From contig JBKHYJ010000061.1 in the NCBI GenBank assembly GCA_046565505.1, forward strand, positions 186,001-250,000: a DNA stretch of 64,000 bases, in the 5' to 3' direction. The translations under genes were made by a program, and so were the position numbers. Origin of the DNA: JBKHYJ01 sp046565505. Lineage in GTDB: Bacteria > Acidobacteriota > Blastocatellia > UBA7656. Positions 7,780 through 17,075 of the stretch are shown here, piece by piece. The notes under the pieces are model-generated. The model was not told the origin of the DNA, searched no databases, and saw only the letters and a program-made list of their open reading frames with translations. Every line of letters starts with the position of its first letter. The stretch's first letter is position 1.

Positions 7780-9561
7780 TCAGTAATCGAAATCGGCTTC
7801 GCCCTTGATGCGCGCGACGAACTCTTCGAGCGGCACCGCGCCTTCGTCGCCCTTATCGCGGGAGCGGACGGCGACCGCGCGCGATTCGGCCTCCTTCGCC
7901 CCGGTGACGAGCATGTAAGGGATCTTCTCAAGCTGCGCGTCGCGAATCTTCGCCCCTATCTTGTCGTCTCGCACGTCAAGCTCGACGCGAATGTCTTCGG
8001 CCATGAGCCGTTCGTAGACCTCGCGCGCGTAATCGGCGGTCTTCTCCGAAATCGATAAGACCTTCGCCTGCACGGGCGCGAGCCACACGGGGAATGCCCC
8101 CGCGTAATGCTCGATCAGTATGGCGATGAACCGCTCGAACGACCCATTCAGCGCCCGGTGTATGACGACGGGGATAGACTCCGCGTTGTGCTCGTTGACG
8201 TAGAACAGTTTGAAATTGCGAGGCTGTTGGAAGTCGAGCTGTATCGTCCCGAGCTGGTGCTCGCGCTTGAGCGAGTCCTGGACCATTTGGTCTATCTTCG
8301 GGCCGTAAAACGCGGCCTCGCCCTTCTCGACGGTGTACTCAAGGTTATTCGCTTCGAGCGCCTCTGCGAGCAGTTTCTCCGCCTTGTCCCACAGCGCCAC
8401 CTCGCCCATGAACTTCTCTTCGTTGCGCGTGCTCAGCACGAAGCGGTATGGCATGCCGTAGGCCTCGTAGACGCGCCGCATCAGCCCGAGCAGGCGCGTC
8501 ACCTCTTCGCCGATCTGCTCTTCGGTGATGAATATGTGCGCGTCGTCCTGCTGGAACTGGCGCACGCGCGTGAGGCCCGCGAGCGCGCCGGCCCGCTCGT
8601 TGCGGTGAAGCACGCTCTGCTCGGCCAGCCTCAGCGGTAGCTCGCGGTAGCTGCGGCGCTTGGAGCCGAATATTAGAAAGTGCATCGGGCAGTTCATAGG
8701 CTTCAGCCCGTAGTCGTCCCCGTCCTCGTCCTGAACGACGAACATGTTCTCTTTATAGTGTTGCCAGTGGCCCGAGGTCTTGAACAGGTTCTCGCTGCCC
8801 AGCAGCGGAGCCTTCACCTCGACGTACCCGTTGCGCGAGAGCAGGCGGCGCAGCTTTTCTTGCAGCGTGTGATAGACGACGGTCCCTTTCGGCAGCCAGA
8901 ACGGCGCGCCCGGCGACCACTCGTGCGTCATGTACAACTCAAGCTCGCGGCCGAGCTTTCTGTGGTCGCGCTTCTTCGCCTCCTCCATGTTGTGGAGGTA
9001 TTCGTCCAACTCGTCCCTGGTCGGCCAGACCGTCCCGTAGATGCGTTGCAGCATGGGGTTGCGCTCGTTGCCGCGCCAGTAAGCCCCGGCGACGGAGGTG
9101 AGCTTGAAATGCTTGCACTGATTCGTGCGGCGGACGTGCGGGCCCGCGCACAGGTCCGTGAAGTCGCCGATGCTGTAGGTCGAGACCGTGTCGCTCGGTA
9201 TGCCGTTGATAAGCTCCAGCTTGAAGCCCTGATCGCGTGAGCCGAAAAACTCCAGGGCCTTCTGCTTGTCCCAGGTCTCCTGGTGGAACTCGCGGCCCTC
9301 CTTGACTATCTCGCGCATGCGGCGCTCGATCTCCTGAAGGTCGTCGGGCGTGAGCGGCCGCGGGAGTTGCATGTCGTAATAAAACCCGTTCTTGATCGGC
9401 GGCCCTATGCCGAATTTCACGTCGGGGAAAATCTGCTGCACGGCGGCGGCCATTATGTGCGAAGTGGAATGCTTCAAACAGTGCAATTTATACTCGCGCT
9501 CTGAAGGGAAAGACTCCGCCCCGAGCGCAAAGTCCTGATCGTTTTGAAATTCATCGCCCAT
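7780..9561 (-). CDS. thrS: Threonyl-tRNA synthetase lacking the N-terminal TGS domain
   Basis: Charges tRNA-Thr. The editing (second additional) domain starts almost at once: HSTSH at residues 31-35 and CAGPH are the zinc/editing signatures. The class II core follows with MNCPMH (zinc Cys), RNERAGALAGL and RVRQFQQDDAHIF (motif 2), and IEHYAGAFPVWLAP (motif 3), then a C-terminal anticodon-binding domain. At 593 aa it is about 50 residues shorter than E. coli ThrRS (642 aa). The missing part is the TGS/N1 domain; only about 25 unrelated residues precede HSTSH. The start ATG at 9561 has GAGGAG about 9 nt upstream, and no upstream in-frame extension resembles TGS. A long hairpin lies 71-118 nt before the start. 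Confidence 0.95.
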   Translation of the reverse strand: MGDEFQNDQDFALGAESFPSEREYKLHCLKHSTSHIMAAAVQQIFPDVKFGIGPPIKNGFYYDMQLPRPLTPDDLQEIERRMREIVKEGREFHQETWDKQKALEFFGSRDQGFKLELINGIPSDTVSTYSIGDFTDLCAGPHVRRTNQCKHFKLTSVAGAYWRGNERNPMLQRIYGTVWPTRDELDEYLHNMEEAKKRDHRKLGRELELYMTHEWSPGAPFWLPKGTVVYHTLQEKLRRLLSRNGYVEVKAPLLGSENLFKTSGHWQHYKENMFVVQDEDGDDYGLKPMNCPMHFLIFGSKRRSYRELPLRLAEQSVLHRNERAGALAGLTRVRQFQQDDAHIFITEEQIGEEVTRLLGLMRRVYEAYGMPYRFVLSTRNEEKFMGEVALWDKAEKLLAEALEANNLEYTVEKGEAAFYGPKIDQMVQDSLKREHQLGTIQLDFQQPRNFKLFYVNEHNAESIPVVIHRALNGSFERFIAILIEHYAGAFPVWLAPVQAKVLSISEKTADYAREVYERLMAEDIRVELDVRDDKIGAKIRDAQLEKIPYMLVTGAKEAESRAVAVRSRDKGDEGAVPLEEFVARIKGEADFDY

Positions 9562-9631
9562 GTTCGGGTCTCCTCAAAACCATAATCGTTTAGAAACAGA
9601 ATGATCTCGCTCCTAAACCGTATGAAGGCCG

Positions 9632-9679
9632 AATGATTGCTATTAATTCATAGATGCTATCAATTTAATAGCAATCATT
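9632..9679 (-). promoter_or_regulatory. thrS: Long perfect inverted repeat (hairpin) in the thrS leader
   Basis: Arms of 15 nt (AATGATTGCTATTAA at 9632-9646, complement at 9665-9679) enclose 18 nt that themselves contain ATAG-ATG-CTAT. The whole can therefore fold as one roughly 48-nt rod with an internal loop. It is strikingly AT-rich against the high-GC surroundings. It lies between the RluA-type gene and thrS, both minus strand. No T-run follows, so a simple terminator is less likely than a leader or operator element. ThrRS is known to autoregulate through a structured leader in E. coli; whether this is analogous is inference. Confidence 0.6.
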
Positions 9680-9826
9680 ATGGTACATCACGCGCGGCGC
9701 GACGGAAAGCTGAATGAATCCGCCGCCGCGATGGCGGCCGCAGCATCTCGCATTCAGGGGCAAGGTCGTGTTCGAGCCGACGCGCGAGGCGGCGGACCCT
9801 ACTGCTGAATGGGGCGGGCGCGGCGG

Positions 9827-10957
9827 CTACGGCTCTCCTTCTTTATGATTCAGCCGCGCGATGACGGAAGCAAAATCTTCGGGGACTGGCGACGTGAATT
9901 CCAGCCACTCGCCGCCCGCCGGGTGATGAAACGCAAGCCGCCATGCGTGCAGGCACAGGCGCGAGCGGGCGCCGGCGGGAACGGCCGAAGGGGCCGCGCC
10001 GTCACCCAATTCGTTCAAACGAAGCGCCGGGGCCGGCGACTCCGGCCCTGCGCCCGCGCAATAAACCTCGTCACCAATAATCGGGTGGCCGGCAAAGGCA
10101 CAGTGGATTCTCAGTTGGTTAGTGCGGCCCGTGACAGGCTCTAATTCGACAAGCGTCGCTTGACCGTATCTCTCCAGGACTGAAAGGCGCGTCTCGGCTT
10201 CTTTCCCGCCATCCATCACCCGCCAGTGAGGCTGTCGTTCAGGGTCGCGCCCGATCCTCTCCTTGATCGTAGCGGAGTCTTCGGCGAGCGGGCCCCGCAC
10301 CAACGCCAGGTAACGTTTCTGAACGAGCCTTCGATTGAAATGGCGAGAGAGGGCGCTCAGCGCGCGTCTGGTTTTGGCTATGACCATCAGGCCCGACGTG
10401 GGCCTGTCGAGCCTGTGCACGAGGCCCGGCCGCACGAGCGAATGCGGCTCGCCATGAAGCGCGGCGCGGAGCTCGCCATTCCGGGTCGCGGCCGCCCAGT
10501 CCCCGCGGAGAGCTTCGTGACTTTGACCCGTTACGCGCGATTGTTGATTTCGAGGTCGCCCGGCTTCTAACCCCGAGCCCTCGTAAAAATCTTTATTGAG
10601 GTGATAGACGAGCGCGTTAGCGAGCGTGCCCTGCTTGACGTTCCTGGTCGGGTGAACGAGCAGGCCCGCGGGCTTGACGATCACTACGATGTGGCCATCT
10701 TCGTAGATGATTTCGAGAGGGACAGGCTCAGGGTCCATCGCCGTCGGCGCGCCTTCGGCCAGAGCAAACTCGATTCTGTCGCCGGCCACAAGGCGCAAGC
10801 CGGCCCGCGCCGCCTTCCGGTTGACGAGGCAGGCGCCGGCGCTGAGCAGGCTCGCGATGCGCATGCGGCTGAGGCCGCCGAAGCGCGCCGCGAGGAATCC
10901 GTCAACGCGCTGGCCCGACTCTTCTTCGCCGATATGAAACTCAAACGATTGGCTCAT
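9827..10957 (-). CDS. RluA-family 23S rRNA pseudouridine synthase
   Basis: Converts uridine to pseudouridine in rRNA (RluD-like). Residues about 10-70 form an S4 RNA-binding domain (QRVDGFLAARFGGLSRMRI). The catalytic motif RPGLVHRLDRPTSGLMVIAKT contains the essential Asp, and ETRLSVLERYG, LVELEPVTGRTNQLRIHCAFAGHPIIGD completes the fold. At 376 aa it is longer than typical (about 320) because of an unusual polar insert of about 50 residues between the NALVYHLN helix and the catalytic motif, and a second one before the C-terminal strands. The start ATG at 10957 has no strong SD. It lies upstream of thrS. The exact target uridine cannot be told. Confidence 0.9.
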   Translation of the reverse strand: MSQSFEFHIGEEESGQRVDGFLAARFGGLSRMRIASLLSAGACLVNRKAARAGLRLVAGDRIEFALAEGAPTAMDPEPVPLEIIYEDGHIVVIVKPAGLLVHPTRNVKQGTLANALVYHLNKDFYEGSGLEAGRPRNQQSRVTGQSHEALRGDWAAATRNGELRAALHGEPHSLVRPGLVHRLDRPTSGLMVIAKTRRALSALSRHFNRRLVQKRYLALVRGPLAEDSATIKERIGRDPERQPHWRVMDGGKEAETRLSVLERYGQATLVELEPVTGRTNQLRIHCAFAGHPIIGDEVYCAGAGPESPAPALRLNELGDGAAPSAVPAGARSRLCLHAWRLAFHHPAGGEWLEFTSPVPEDFASVIARLNHKEGEP

Positions 10958-11626
10958 TGATACTATGATTCATTCATTCGCCGCATGAGTCAATCATTCG
11001 GCCGCGGGCCGGCTTGCGCCTGTGAGATTATTCGCTCGATTTTCGTTATGAGTGTTACTGATGGTCAGGGCCGGAGGTTGAGTTGATGGGGGCCGCGGCG
11101 CAGGGGGGCGGCTGAGTGACACACGGCGATTGGGCAACCGGCGCGCGTCGGGCGAAGGTGTGATACGGGGCAGGGGAAATTTATTTTTTCTTACTTGCAG
11201 AATATTTGTTATTAATTGCGTCATTATCAGGTGAGAGAGATTCGATATAGTCTTGTTCCTCAGAAGTTATTGTAGCTGTAGGGAGCTCGGTTCATTAATG
11301 AAGAATCCCGTGTCCATGATTGTGGAATGATGAACTGCCCGGACCCCTCAAAAGAAGGTTGATAGCTAATAAGAAAAGTCAGTTACACCAGGATCATTTC
11401 TTGAAAGCGGCTTACGTGGTCTTCGGCCCATAAAGGCGTTGGAAATGGGGCGAAGCCAGGTCGTTTAGAGCCGCCGCTCAACGAACAGGATCATTTGTAA
11501 CCGCCGGCACAACTTATAGAGGCAGCAACAGGTGAGACTCGAATCAGCTTCAGGGTTCGTGGCGCCAGGCCATCGGTCTGTCCTCACGGCCAACTGACAA
11601 CTCTACTTCATATGAAAGGATTAACA
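10958..11626. other. About 670-nt intergenic region between divergent genes
   Basis: No convincing gene. GC falls in 11170-11420, consistent with promoters for the divergent pseudouridine synthase and PPC-protein genes. The decamer AGGATCATTT occurs twice, about 100 nt apart (near 11390 and 11490). A 76-codon minus-strand frame at 10994-11224 is low-complexity and is not called. The long distance to the PPC gene leaves room for a leader RNA, but I see no riboswitch I can name. Confidence 0.5.
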
Positions 11627-12874
11627 GTGAAAAGAAACAATCTAATTCAACAAGCGGCTTTAGCGGTTCTGTTTGCGCTCGCATGCATTCTCGGCTCGCC
11701 CGCCGCCGCGCTGGCGCAGGCGGCTGACGTCGAACCTAATAGCACATGTTCGACCGCCCAGAATGTCGGCGAAGTGACATCGACGTTAACCATAAACGGC
11801 AGCATCGACAGAATACTTACCGTCTCCGACGTGGACTTTTACAGATTCACCGGCACGCCGGGGCAAAGAATCATAATTGACCTGGAGGGGCAACCCACGG
11901 CGAAGGGGACGCTGCAAGACCCATTCCTGGGCGTTTTCAACTCTTTCTGCAACCTGATCGCCGTTAACGATGACAACGGCGGCCTGAATTCGAGGTTGCA
12001 GATCACCATCCCATTCGACGGGGTGGTTATTGTGGCCGCCACCAGTTGCTGTGATAACGGATTCTCTGTAGGCGGCGACGGGGTGGGCACTTATACTCTG
12101 ACCATCGCGCCCGTCCCCATTATAAGGGCGATAAGCGGGCGGGTCGTCGATGCGGTAAACGGCACCCGGCTGTCTGGAACCGCGCCCCCCTTTGCGGTCG
12201 TCCAACTCACCCGTTGCAGTAACTTCGGGTGCTTCGAGTTCGTTGGCTTCCAGAGCGTAGATAGTGACGGGAGGTTCCGCTTCGACAGAGAGTTCGGGTC
12301 CCCGCTGATAGCGGGAACCTACCAGCTCACAGCGTTCGCCGAGCAGTATCAGCAAACCCGCACAGACCAGTTCAATGTCGCGCAGGGGGAAGAGCGTGAC
12401 CTGGGCAGCGTGGCGCTGACGTCCTTCCCGGTGAGGTTCTCTGAGATCCGCCCCTGCGGGTCGTTGCCGCGCGAAGGCGGGGACTGCGTATACAGCGTCA
12501 GGCTCACTAATGGCCTCGCGACCAGTCTCAGCGCAGACGCTTGGAGCCTGGTCGACAGCTCGAACATCGGCCCCCTCTTCAGCTTCACCAGATTCCAGAC
12601 GCAGAACCCGCAGAATGTGAGCATAGCCCCCGGCAAGAGCAAGGTGGTCGAATTCCGGTTCCACGTCCCGAGCACGGTGACGAACGGGGCGTCCATCTGC
12701 ACGTCGGTGTTTGTCGGGTCGGGCCGCGACGCCTTCTTTGACATAGTCGGGCAGAGGTCGACGTTCTGCATTTCAAAGGGCAACACCGGGTTCTCTGTCC
12801 TGCCGGAGAAGGAATCTCATCTGCGCATGCGGCCGCCGATTACGCAGCCTTCGACGCCTAATCCAGAAAAGTGA
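11627..12874 (+). CDS. Secreted protein with PPC domain and carboxypeptidase-regulatory-like domain
   Basis: About 415 aa. I prefer the GTG at 11627 because AAGGA lies 6 nt before it and it opens a standard signal peptide ending ALAQ; an in-frame ATG at 11612 is the alternative. After the signal comes a bacterial pre-peptidase C-terminal (PPC) beta-sandwich (EPNSTCSTAQNVG ... DVDFYRFTGTPGQRI). Next is a carboxypeptidase-regulatory-like Ig fold (ISGRVVDAVNGTRLSG ... AGTYQLTAFAEQYQ). The final region is all-beta with cysteines. No catalytic domain is attached, so it is probably a surface or matrix binding protein. It converges on the beta-propeller gene across a shared hairpin. Confidence 0.8.
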   Translation: MKRNNLIQQAALAVLFALACILGSPAAALAQAADVEPNSTCSTAQNVGEVTSTLTINGSIDRILTVSDVDFYRFTGTPGQRIIIDLEGQPTAKGTLQDPFLGVFNSFCNLIAVNDDNGGLNSRLQITIPFDGVVIVAATSCCDNGFSVGGDGVGTYTLTIAPVPIIRAISGRVVDAVNGTRLSGTAPPFAVVQLTRCSNFGCFEFVGFQSVDSDGRFRFDREFGSPLIAGTYQLTAFAEQYQQTRTDQFNVAQGEERDLGSVALTSFPVRFSEIRPCGSLPREGGDCVYSVRLTNGLATSLSADAWSLVDSSNIGPLFSFTRFQTQNPQNVSIAPGKSKVVEFRFHVPSTVTNGASICTSVFVGSGRDAFFDIVGQRSTFCISKGNTGFSVLPEKESHLRMRPPITQPSTPNPEK

Positions 12875-12939
12875 TGCGCTATCTTATGGGCGCATGGGTT
12901 AGGGCCGACCGGCCATGCTGATGGCTTAATCGAGCTTCG

Positions 12940-12972
12940 ATTGAGTGGCGCTCGCGACGGGCGCCACTCAAT
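12940..12972. terminator. Hairpin between two converging genes, likely bidirectional terminator
   Basis: A perfect 12-bp stem (ATTGAGTGGCGC at 12940-12951, complement at 12961-12972) with a 9-nt loop, placed midway between the stops of the PPC-protein gene (plus) and the beta-propeller gene (minus). Neither side has a run of T, so it may block read-through or mRNA decay without being a canonical intrinsic terminator. Confidence 0.6.
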
Positions 12973-12992
12973 GTCACCCCCGCCGGAGAAGG

Positions 12993-15194
12993 TCAGGTGC
13001 GGATCAGGCGGATCGTCCCGTCGGGCAGGATTAAACGTATTATTATTCTCCCCAGACTCCCCGGCTTACTCCCATCGCTGAGCCTCCCCTTTTGATGCAG
13101 GAATGTAATATTCTTCTTAAACTTCGGCTCCCGGTCAAAAGTGAGGCACGCGCCCGATTCGGGCGCAATGATTTCCAGCCGCGTGCCCAGCGTGAACCCC
13201 TTGCCCCTTATCTTTATAGTGTTGCCCACGTCCACCGAATCGATTGTAGGCAGGCCGGCTATGGCATCTGCCGAGTTCGGGACCTTGAAAACCAGCACGG
13301 CATTATCGGGCTGGCCGCATGCCGCGTAGATGGGCCCGGGGGAACCGAGGGCGGCCGCGGCCGGGATGGCGGTCGATGTCATGCAGGCGACGCCGCGCGG
13401 CTTGGCGCATGACGCGCCTCCGATGGCCGGGGATGTGACCACCTGCCCTATGCGCGGGTCGAGCACTGCGACCTTGCCTATGGCATCATTCGTGAAGATC
13501 ATACCCAGGACATCACTGAGCGCGTTGCCCGTAAGCCTGCACGACGTGATGCCGAAGGGGCCGCCGCCCCCGCCGCCGGCTTCCAGGGTCGTGCCCGTTT
13601 CGGGGTTGCGAGTGAGAGGGCTGCCGGGCGCGGCCAAGCCCGTCGCGCCCGCGCTGCCGGGGGGGGTGCCGCGCGTTGTGTCGTCGATGACGGCGCGAAC
13701 GAATTCATCCTTGCAGGTGTCGAACTCCGCCAGGGCGCCGTTGGGCCCCGTGGCGTTGGCAGTGCCCCAGTAGGTCACAAACAGGTTCCCGCTCGATTGC
13801 GATATGGCGCCCTGCCAGGGGTTCGTTGCCGTGAAGGGGAACGGCGGCACGAGGGCGGCGCCGATCACGGGCGCAGGTATGTCTTTGATCTTCTTATCGG
13901 TCTTCGTATCGATGACGGATACGGAGCCATCTCCGAAGTTGGTCACGTACACTTTCTGGTTGTTGACCGAGGCGGTGCAGCTCGACGGCTGGCTGCCGAC
14001 AGGTATTTCGGCGATCTTCGTGTTCCTCCCGGCGTCGATAACATCGACCCTGTCCGCGCCCGCGCATGGGACGTACAGCTTTGCCCCGCCCGTCACGTGC
14101 GCCAGCGCGGGAAACATCGGCCCCTTGCCCACGTTGATGGTCGCGGCCTGCGTGAGGCTGTTGCCCGACGGGAGCAAGACCAGCACGCGGCCCGGCCCGA
14201 CCTGCGAGTAATCTATCGGGAATTCTTTCGACGGGATCGTGTTCGAGCCGAAAAGCGTCACGAACGCTTTGACCTGAGTCGCGTTGCCCTGTACGAAGGT
14301 AGTGGCGCCGATCACGCCGAAAGGCCCATCCGGTGTCCCGCCCGGCCCGTCCCCCACCGCCACGTTCTGAAATGTGTTGTCGGGGCCGATGACGGTCAGG
14401 TTATCTGAGACGTAGTTGGTGACGACGACGAACCCATTGGTTCCCGCGCCCACGCCCCACGGCTCGACCGCCTTGGGGTCCTTGATCGTCGTCACGGCGA
14501 GCGGCTCGACCGCGCCGGTCTCGACGGTCGCGCGTATCAGGAAGCTGCCGGGTTTATTACATGGCGATTCCCCCTGTAGCGGGGTGTCGGATAATTTTCG
14601 CCAGTTCGCGCCCGCGTCGTTAGTGATGAAAGACTCTGTGCCTTGAGGGGTTGACTTCCCGGGCACGTCAAGCAGCGCCGGGAAGTCCGCGATCCCGAAT
14701 TCATCCATCACGCCCACGACAAGGCTGCCGCTTTCGATAGTCAGGGGCGTGACGAGATTGAAAGTCATGATCTGCTCCATGCCCCTCACGCGGCCGATGA
14801 AAGTGGCGTCCGGCGACTGGCCGTTGTTCGGCCCGTCCATCTCCGGGTCGGCGTAGACGACTATGCGGTAGAGCGAATCGGGTTTGACCTCGTGCCCTAT
14901 GGGGCCATTGCGACTGAACCCGATGGTGACGGAGCGCAGCGTCGCCGGGTAAGCCGTAGGTGTAAGCTTGTTCACCCACCCGAACCCCGGCTTGCCTTTG
15001 AGGAAGTCGGGAGAGCCAAGCACACATTCGGCGGCCCCATCATCGATCGATAGCTCGCGAAGCTCGCCTTGCGGCGTAGCGTCCCGCGCGGCGACTGTCG
15101 CGGCCGGCGGGTGTGAAATGTAGACCATTATTAGAATGATAGAGAGCGCCAGCAAAAAGGAGAGGGCGCGCGCGGGGGCAATTATATTTTTCAT
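12993..15194 (-). CDS. Secreted YVTN-type beta-propeller protein
   Basis: About 733 aa from the ATG at 15194, which begins a signal peptide (MKNIIAPARALSFLLALSIILIMV) with AGG 9-11 nt upstream; an earlier in-frame start at 15239 adds only polar residues. An N-terminal region carries a beta-sandwich-like segment (YRIVVYADPEMDGP). Seven-bladed-propeller style repeats follow: GTNGFVVVTNYVSDNLTVIG, KLYVPCAGADRVDVIDAGRN, and QKVYVTNFGDGSVSVIDTKTD (YVTN signature). The last roughly 80 residues include an IPT-like strand pattern (IDSVDVGNTIKIRGKGFTLGT). Function unknown; such proteins are usually surface-exposed binders. Confidence 0.82.
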   Translation of the reverse strand: MKNIIAPARALSFLLALSIILIMVYISHPPAATVAARDATPQGELRELSIDDGAAECVLGSPDFLKGKPGFGWVNKLTPTAYPATLRSVTIGFSRNGPIGHEVKPDSLYRIVVYADPEMDGPNNGQSPDATFIGRVRGMEQIMTFNLVTPLTIESGSLVVGVMDEFGIADFPALLDVPGKSTPQGTESFITNDAGANWRKLSDTPLQGESPCNKPGSFLIRATVETGAVEPLAVTTIKDPKAVEPWGVGAGTNGFVVVTNYVSDNLTVIGPDNTFQNVAVGDGPGGTPDGPFGVIGATTFVQGNATQVKAFVTLFGSNTIPSKEFPIDYSQVGPGRVLVLLPSGNSLTQAATINVGKGPMFPALAHVTGGAKLYVPCAGADRVDVIDAGRNTKIAEIPVGSQPSSCTASVNNQKVYVTNFGDGSVSVIDTKTDKKIKDIPAPVIGAALVPPFPFTATNPWQGAISQSSGNLFVTYWGTANATGPNGALAEFDTCKDEFVRAVIDDTTRGTPPGSAGATGLAAPGSPLTRNPETGTTLEAGGGGGGPFGITSCRLTGNALSDVLGMIFTNDAIGKVAVLDPRIGQVVTSPAIGGASCAKPRGVACMTSTAIPAAAALGSPGPIYAACGQPDNAVLVFKVPNSADAIAGLPTIDSVDVGNTIKIRGKGFTLGTRLEIIAPESGACLTFDREPKFKKNITFLHQKGRLSDGSKPGSLGRIIIRLILPDGTIRLIRT

Positions 15195-15579
15195 GATTTT
15201 TAACCTCGAATCAGAGTCGGGCGCTCTGATTAAATACACGGCAACCGTCTGCGTTCAACAGGCTACATCATTGCGTTTGCGAAAATGGATCGGACCAGCT
15301 CGACTGTCACGGGCAATTGTAAACCAATGACACTGATTTAAAAACAGCACGCCGTATGCCATTTGCCCGGCACCCATCCGCGGCTTGGGAAAGGGCGCAA
15401 TTGTCCCGCGGTCAAGCCCGAGCTATCACCCTCATCTACGAGGCCGCCGCCGCGACTTGAAAATATTGGTAACATGCTTCCCAAGGAGTCGGGAATAAAG
15501 TACCGGCCGTGGGAAATCGGTAGTCAGTAATCGGGACGCGACAACTTGCGGCGGCTGAAAGGGGCCACGTATGTTTCAT
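15195..15579. other. 385-nt non-coding stretch upstream of the beta-propeller gene
   Basis: Lies between the 3' end of queG and the start of the beta-propeller gene, both minus strand, so it should hold the latter's promoter. I see no clear sigma-70 hexamer pair, hairpin or gene in it. Confidence 0.5.
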
Positions 15580-16767
15580 TCAGGTCTTAAGCAGGCGCGC
15601 CTCGTCACGTACGAGAGGGTCCGGGTCCGTCAACGCCGCTTCAATCAATCGCCCGGCCCTGCGTGAATCGAGGTGCGCGATGGCCCACAGCGCATGGGAG
15701 CGGATCAGCGGCTCCGGGTCATGCTCTATGCGCTCCGCGAGCGCGGGCACGGCGGCCGTGCAGCCGACGTTGCGGGCGACGACGGCTGCGTTGCGGAGCA
15801 GCCCGCGCCGTTTGGGTCGCGTAAGAGGTGTGCCTTTGAACCGCGCGCGGAACTCGTCGTCAGTCTTGATCGAAAGCACCTCGGCCAGGTCGAGCCTGGG
15901 TCCCACACCCGCGTCGGGATGGAGTTCTTGCCAGGCGGTATCTTTGGCGAAGCTGTTGAAGGGGCAGACTAATTCCGTTTGCCCGCGCAGGACGCGCGGC
16001 AGCGGCCCGCGCTCGATACTTTTTGGCGGCATCTCCTGGCACACGTCGCAGCCGAACACCCACTCGCCCATAAGCTGGCGCAGGTCGCGCGGTATGAGGT
16101 CTTTGTTTTCGATCGTCAGGTAAGACGTGCACCGCCGGGAGTCCAGCCTGTAGGGCGCGGCAAAGGCCCCGGTCGGGCAGGCGTCTATGCAGCGGTGGCA
16201 ACTCCCGCAACTAACTTCCGTCCGAGGCCCGTCGTGCGGCAGCTCCAGGTCCACGAGTATCTCCGATAGGAAATACCAGGAGCCATTTTTCGGCTGGAGC
16301 AGGTTCGTGTTCTTGCCGATAAAACCGACGCCGGCACGCGCGGCAGCAGCCCGTTCAAGCAGCGGCACCGCATCGACGAAGCACCGCGCGCTCAGCTTGC
16401 GTGAAGCTATTTTTTCCATCTCGGCGGCCATCGCGACCAACCGCGGTTTCACCACGTCGTGGTAGTCGCGCCCCCACGCATATCGGGCCACGCGCCCATA
16501 CCGGCTCTCGTGGCTGAAGGCAGGCGCGCTGACGTAGTAATTGACGGCGAGCGTGATGAGCGATTGGGCGGCCGGGGCGAGCGAGGCTGGGTTGGCGTGC
16601 AGCTCCGTTTTGCGAGTCATGTAGCCCATGCCCGCGGCGAACCCCGCTTCGCGCCAGTCGCGGAAAGCCTCGTCGTCACGTGCCAGCGGCTCGACGCCCG
16701 TGATGCCCACGACCTCGAACCCAAGCCCCCGCGCCGCGCTCTTGATCTGCGCAACCATCTCTCTCAC
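15580..16767 (-). CDS. queG: Epoxyqueuosine reductase
   Basis: Reduces epoxyqueuosine to queuosine in tRNA anticodons using a cobalamin-like cofactor and two 4Fe-4S clusters. The catalytic Asp132 sits in CFVDAVPLLERA. Ferredoxin cysteines are 187, 190, 193 and 197 (SCGSCHRCIDACPTG), with the second cluster completed by CTSYL, GCDVCQEM and a later Cys. The C-terminal about 90 residues form HEAT-like repeats (PALAERIEHDPEPLIRSHAL), as in characterised QueG. 395 aa, slightly above the usual 380. No other queuosine gene is in the window. It is divergent from the PP2C gene across about 300 nt. Confidence 0.95.
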   Translation of the reverse strand: MREMVAQIKSAARGLGFEVVGITGVEPLARDDEAFRDWREAGFAAGMGYMTRKTELHANPASLAPAAQSLITLAVNYYVSAPAFSHESRYGRVARYAWGRDYHDVVKPRLVAMAAEMEKIASRKLSARCFVDAVPLLERAAAARAGVGFIGKNTNLLQPKNGSWYFLSEILVDLELPHDGPRTEVSCGSCHRCIDACPTGAFAAPYRLDSRRCTSYLTIENKDLIPRDLRQLMGEWVFGCDVCQEMPPKSIERGPLPRVLRGQTELVCPFNSFAKDTAWQELHPDAGVGPRLDLAEVLSIKTDDEFRARFKGTPLTRPKRRGLLRNAAVVARNVGCTAAVPALAERIEHDPEPLIRSHALWAIAHLDSRRAGRLIEAALTDPDPLVRDEARLLKT

Positions 16768-17075
16768 GTAAAAAGGCTACCTAATGTGAAAGCAGTAAAG
16801 CAATGTGGCAAGGTCTATGAGCGCGGAAGGCGCGACAGGCCCGGGCCTTCGCTCCGCCAGGCGCGATTTGCCGCCCTCCGCCGCGCCTGAAGGAATTCGG
16901 CGGCGGCCGGCAATGTTTCGCCCGCCGCGCGTCGTAATGCTAAAATGTTCTAAGCATGTGGAGCGCAGGAGGACCATCACCTGGAGTGCTGCATATTATG
17001 ACGGCGCGGCCTATTTTCATGCGCCTGGCGCGGGTTTCAAGCGCTCGGCGCGGTCTCAATCAGTAGAGAGAGCCT
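16768..17075. other. 308-nt divergent promoter region between queG and the PP2C gene
   Basis: Must contain promoters for both directions. A TAAAAT at 16941-16946 is a possible -10 element toward the PP2C gene but has no good -35 partner. No gene or stable hairpin recognised. Confidence 0.45.

Noticed and set aside
9562..9826. T-box riboswitch in the thrS leader
   Set aside because: A T-box needs a conserved T-box sequence and a terminator; neither is visible and T-boxes are mainly in Firmicutes and some Actinobacteria. Only a long hairpin is present.
10994..11224. 76-codon minus-strand frame in the large intergenic region
   Set aside because: Pro/Arg/Ser low-complexity translation with no SD and no family resemblance.
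11786..12664. 292-codon minus-strand frame opposite the PPC protein
   Set aside because: Antisense shadow of a gene with signal peptide and clear domains.
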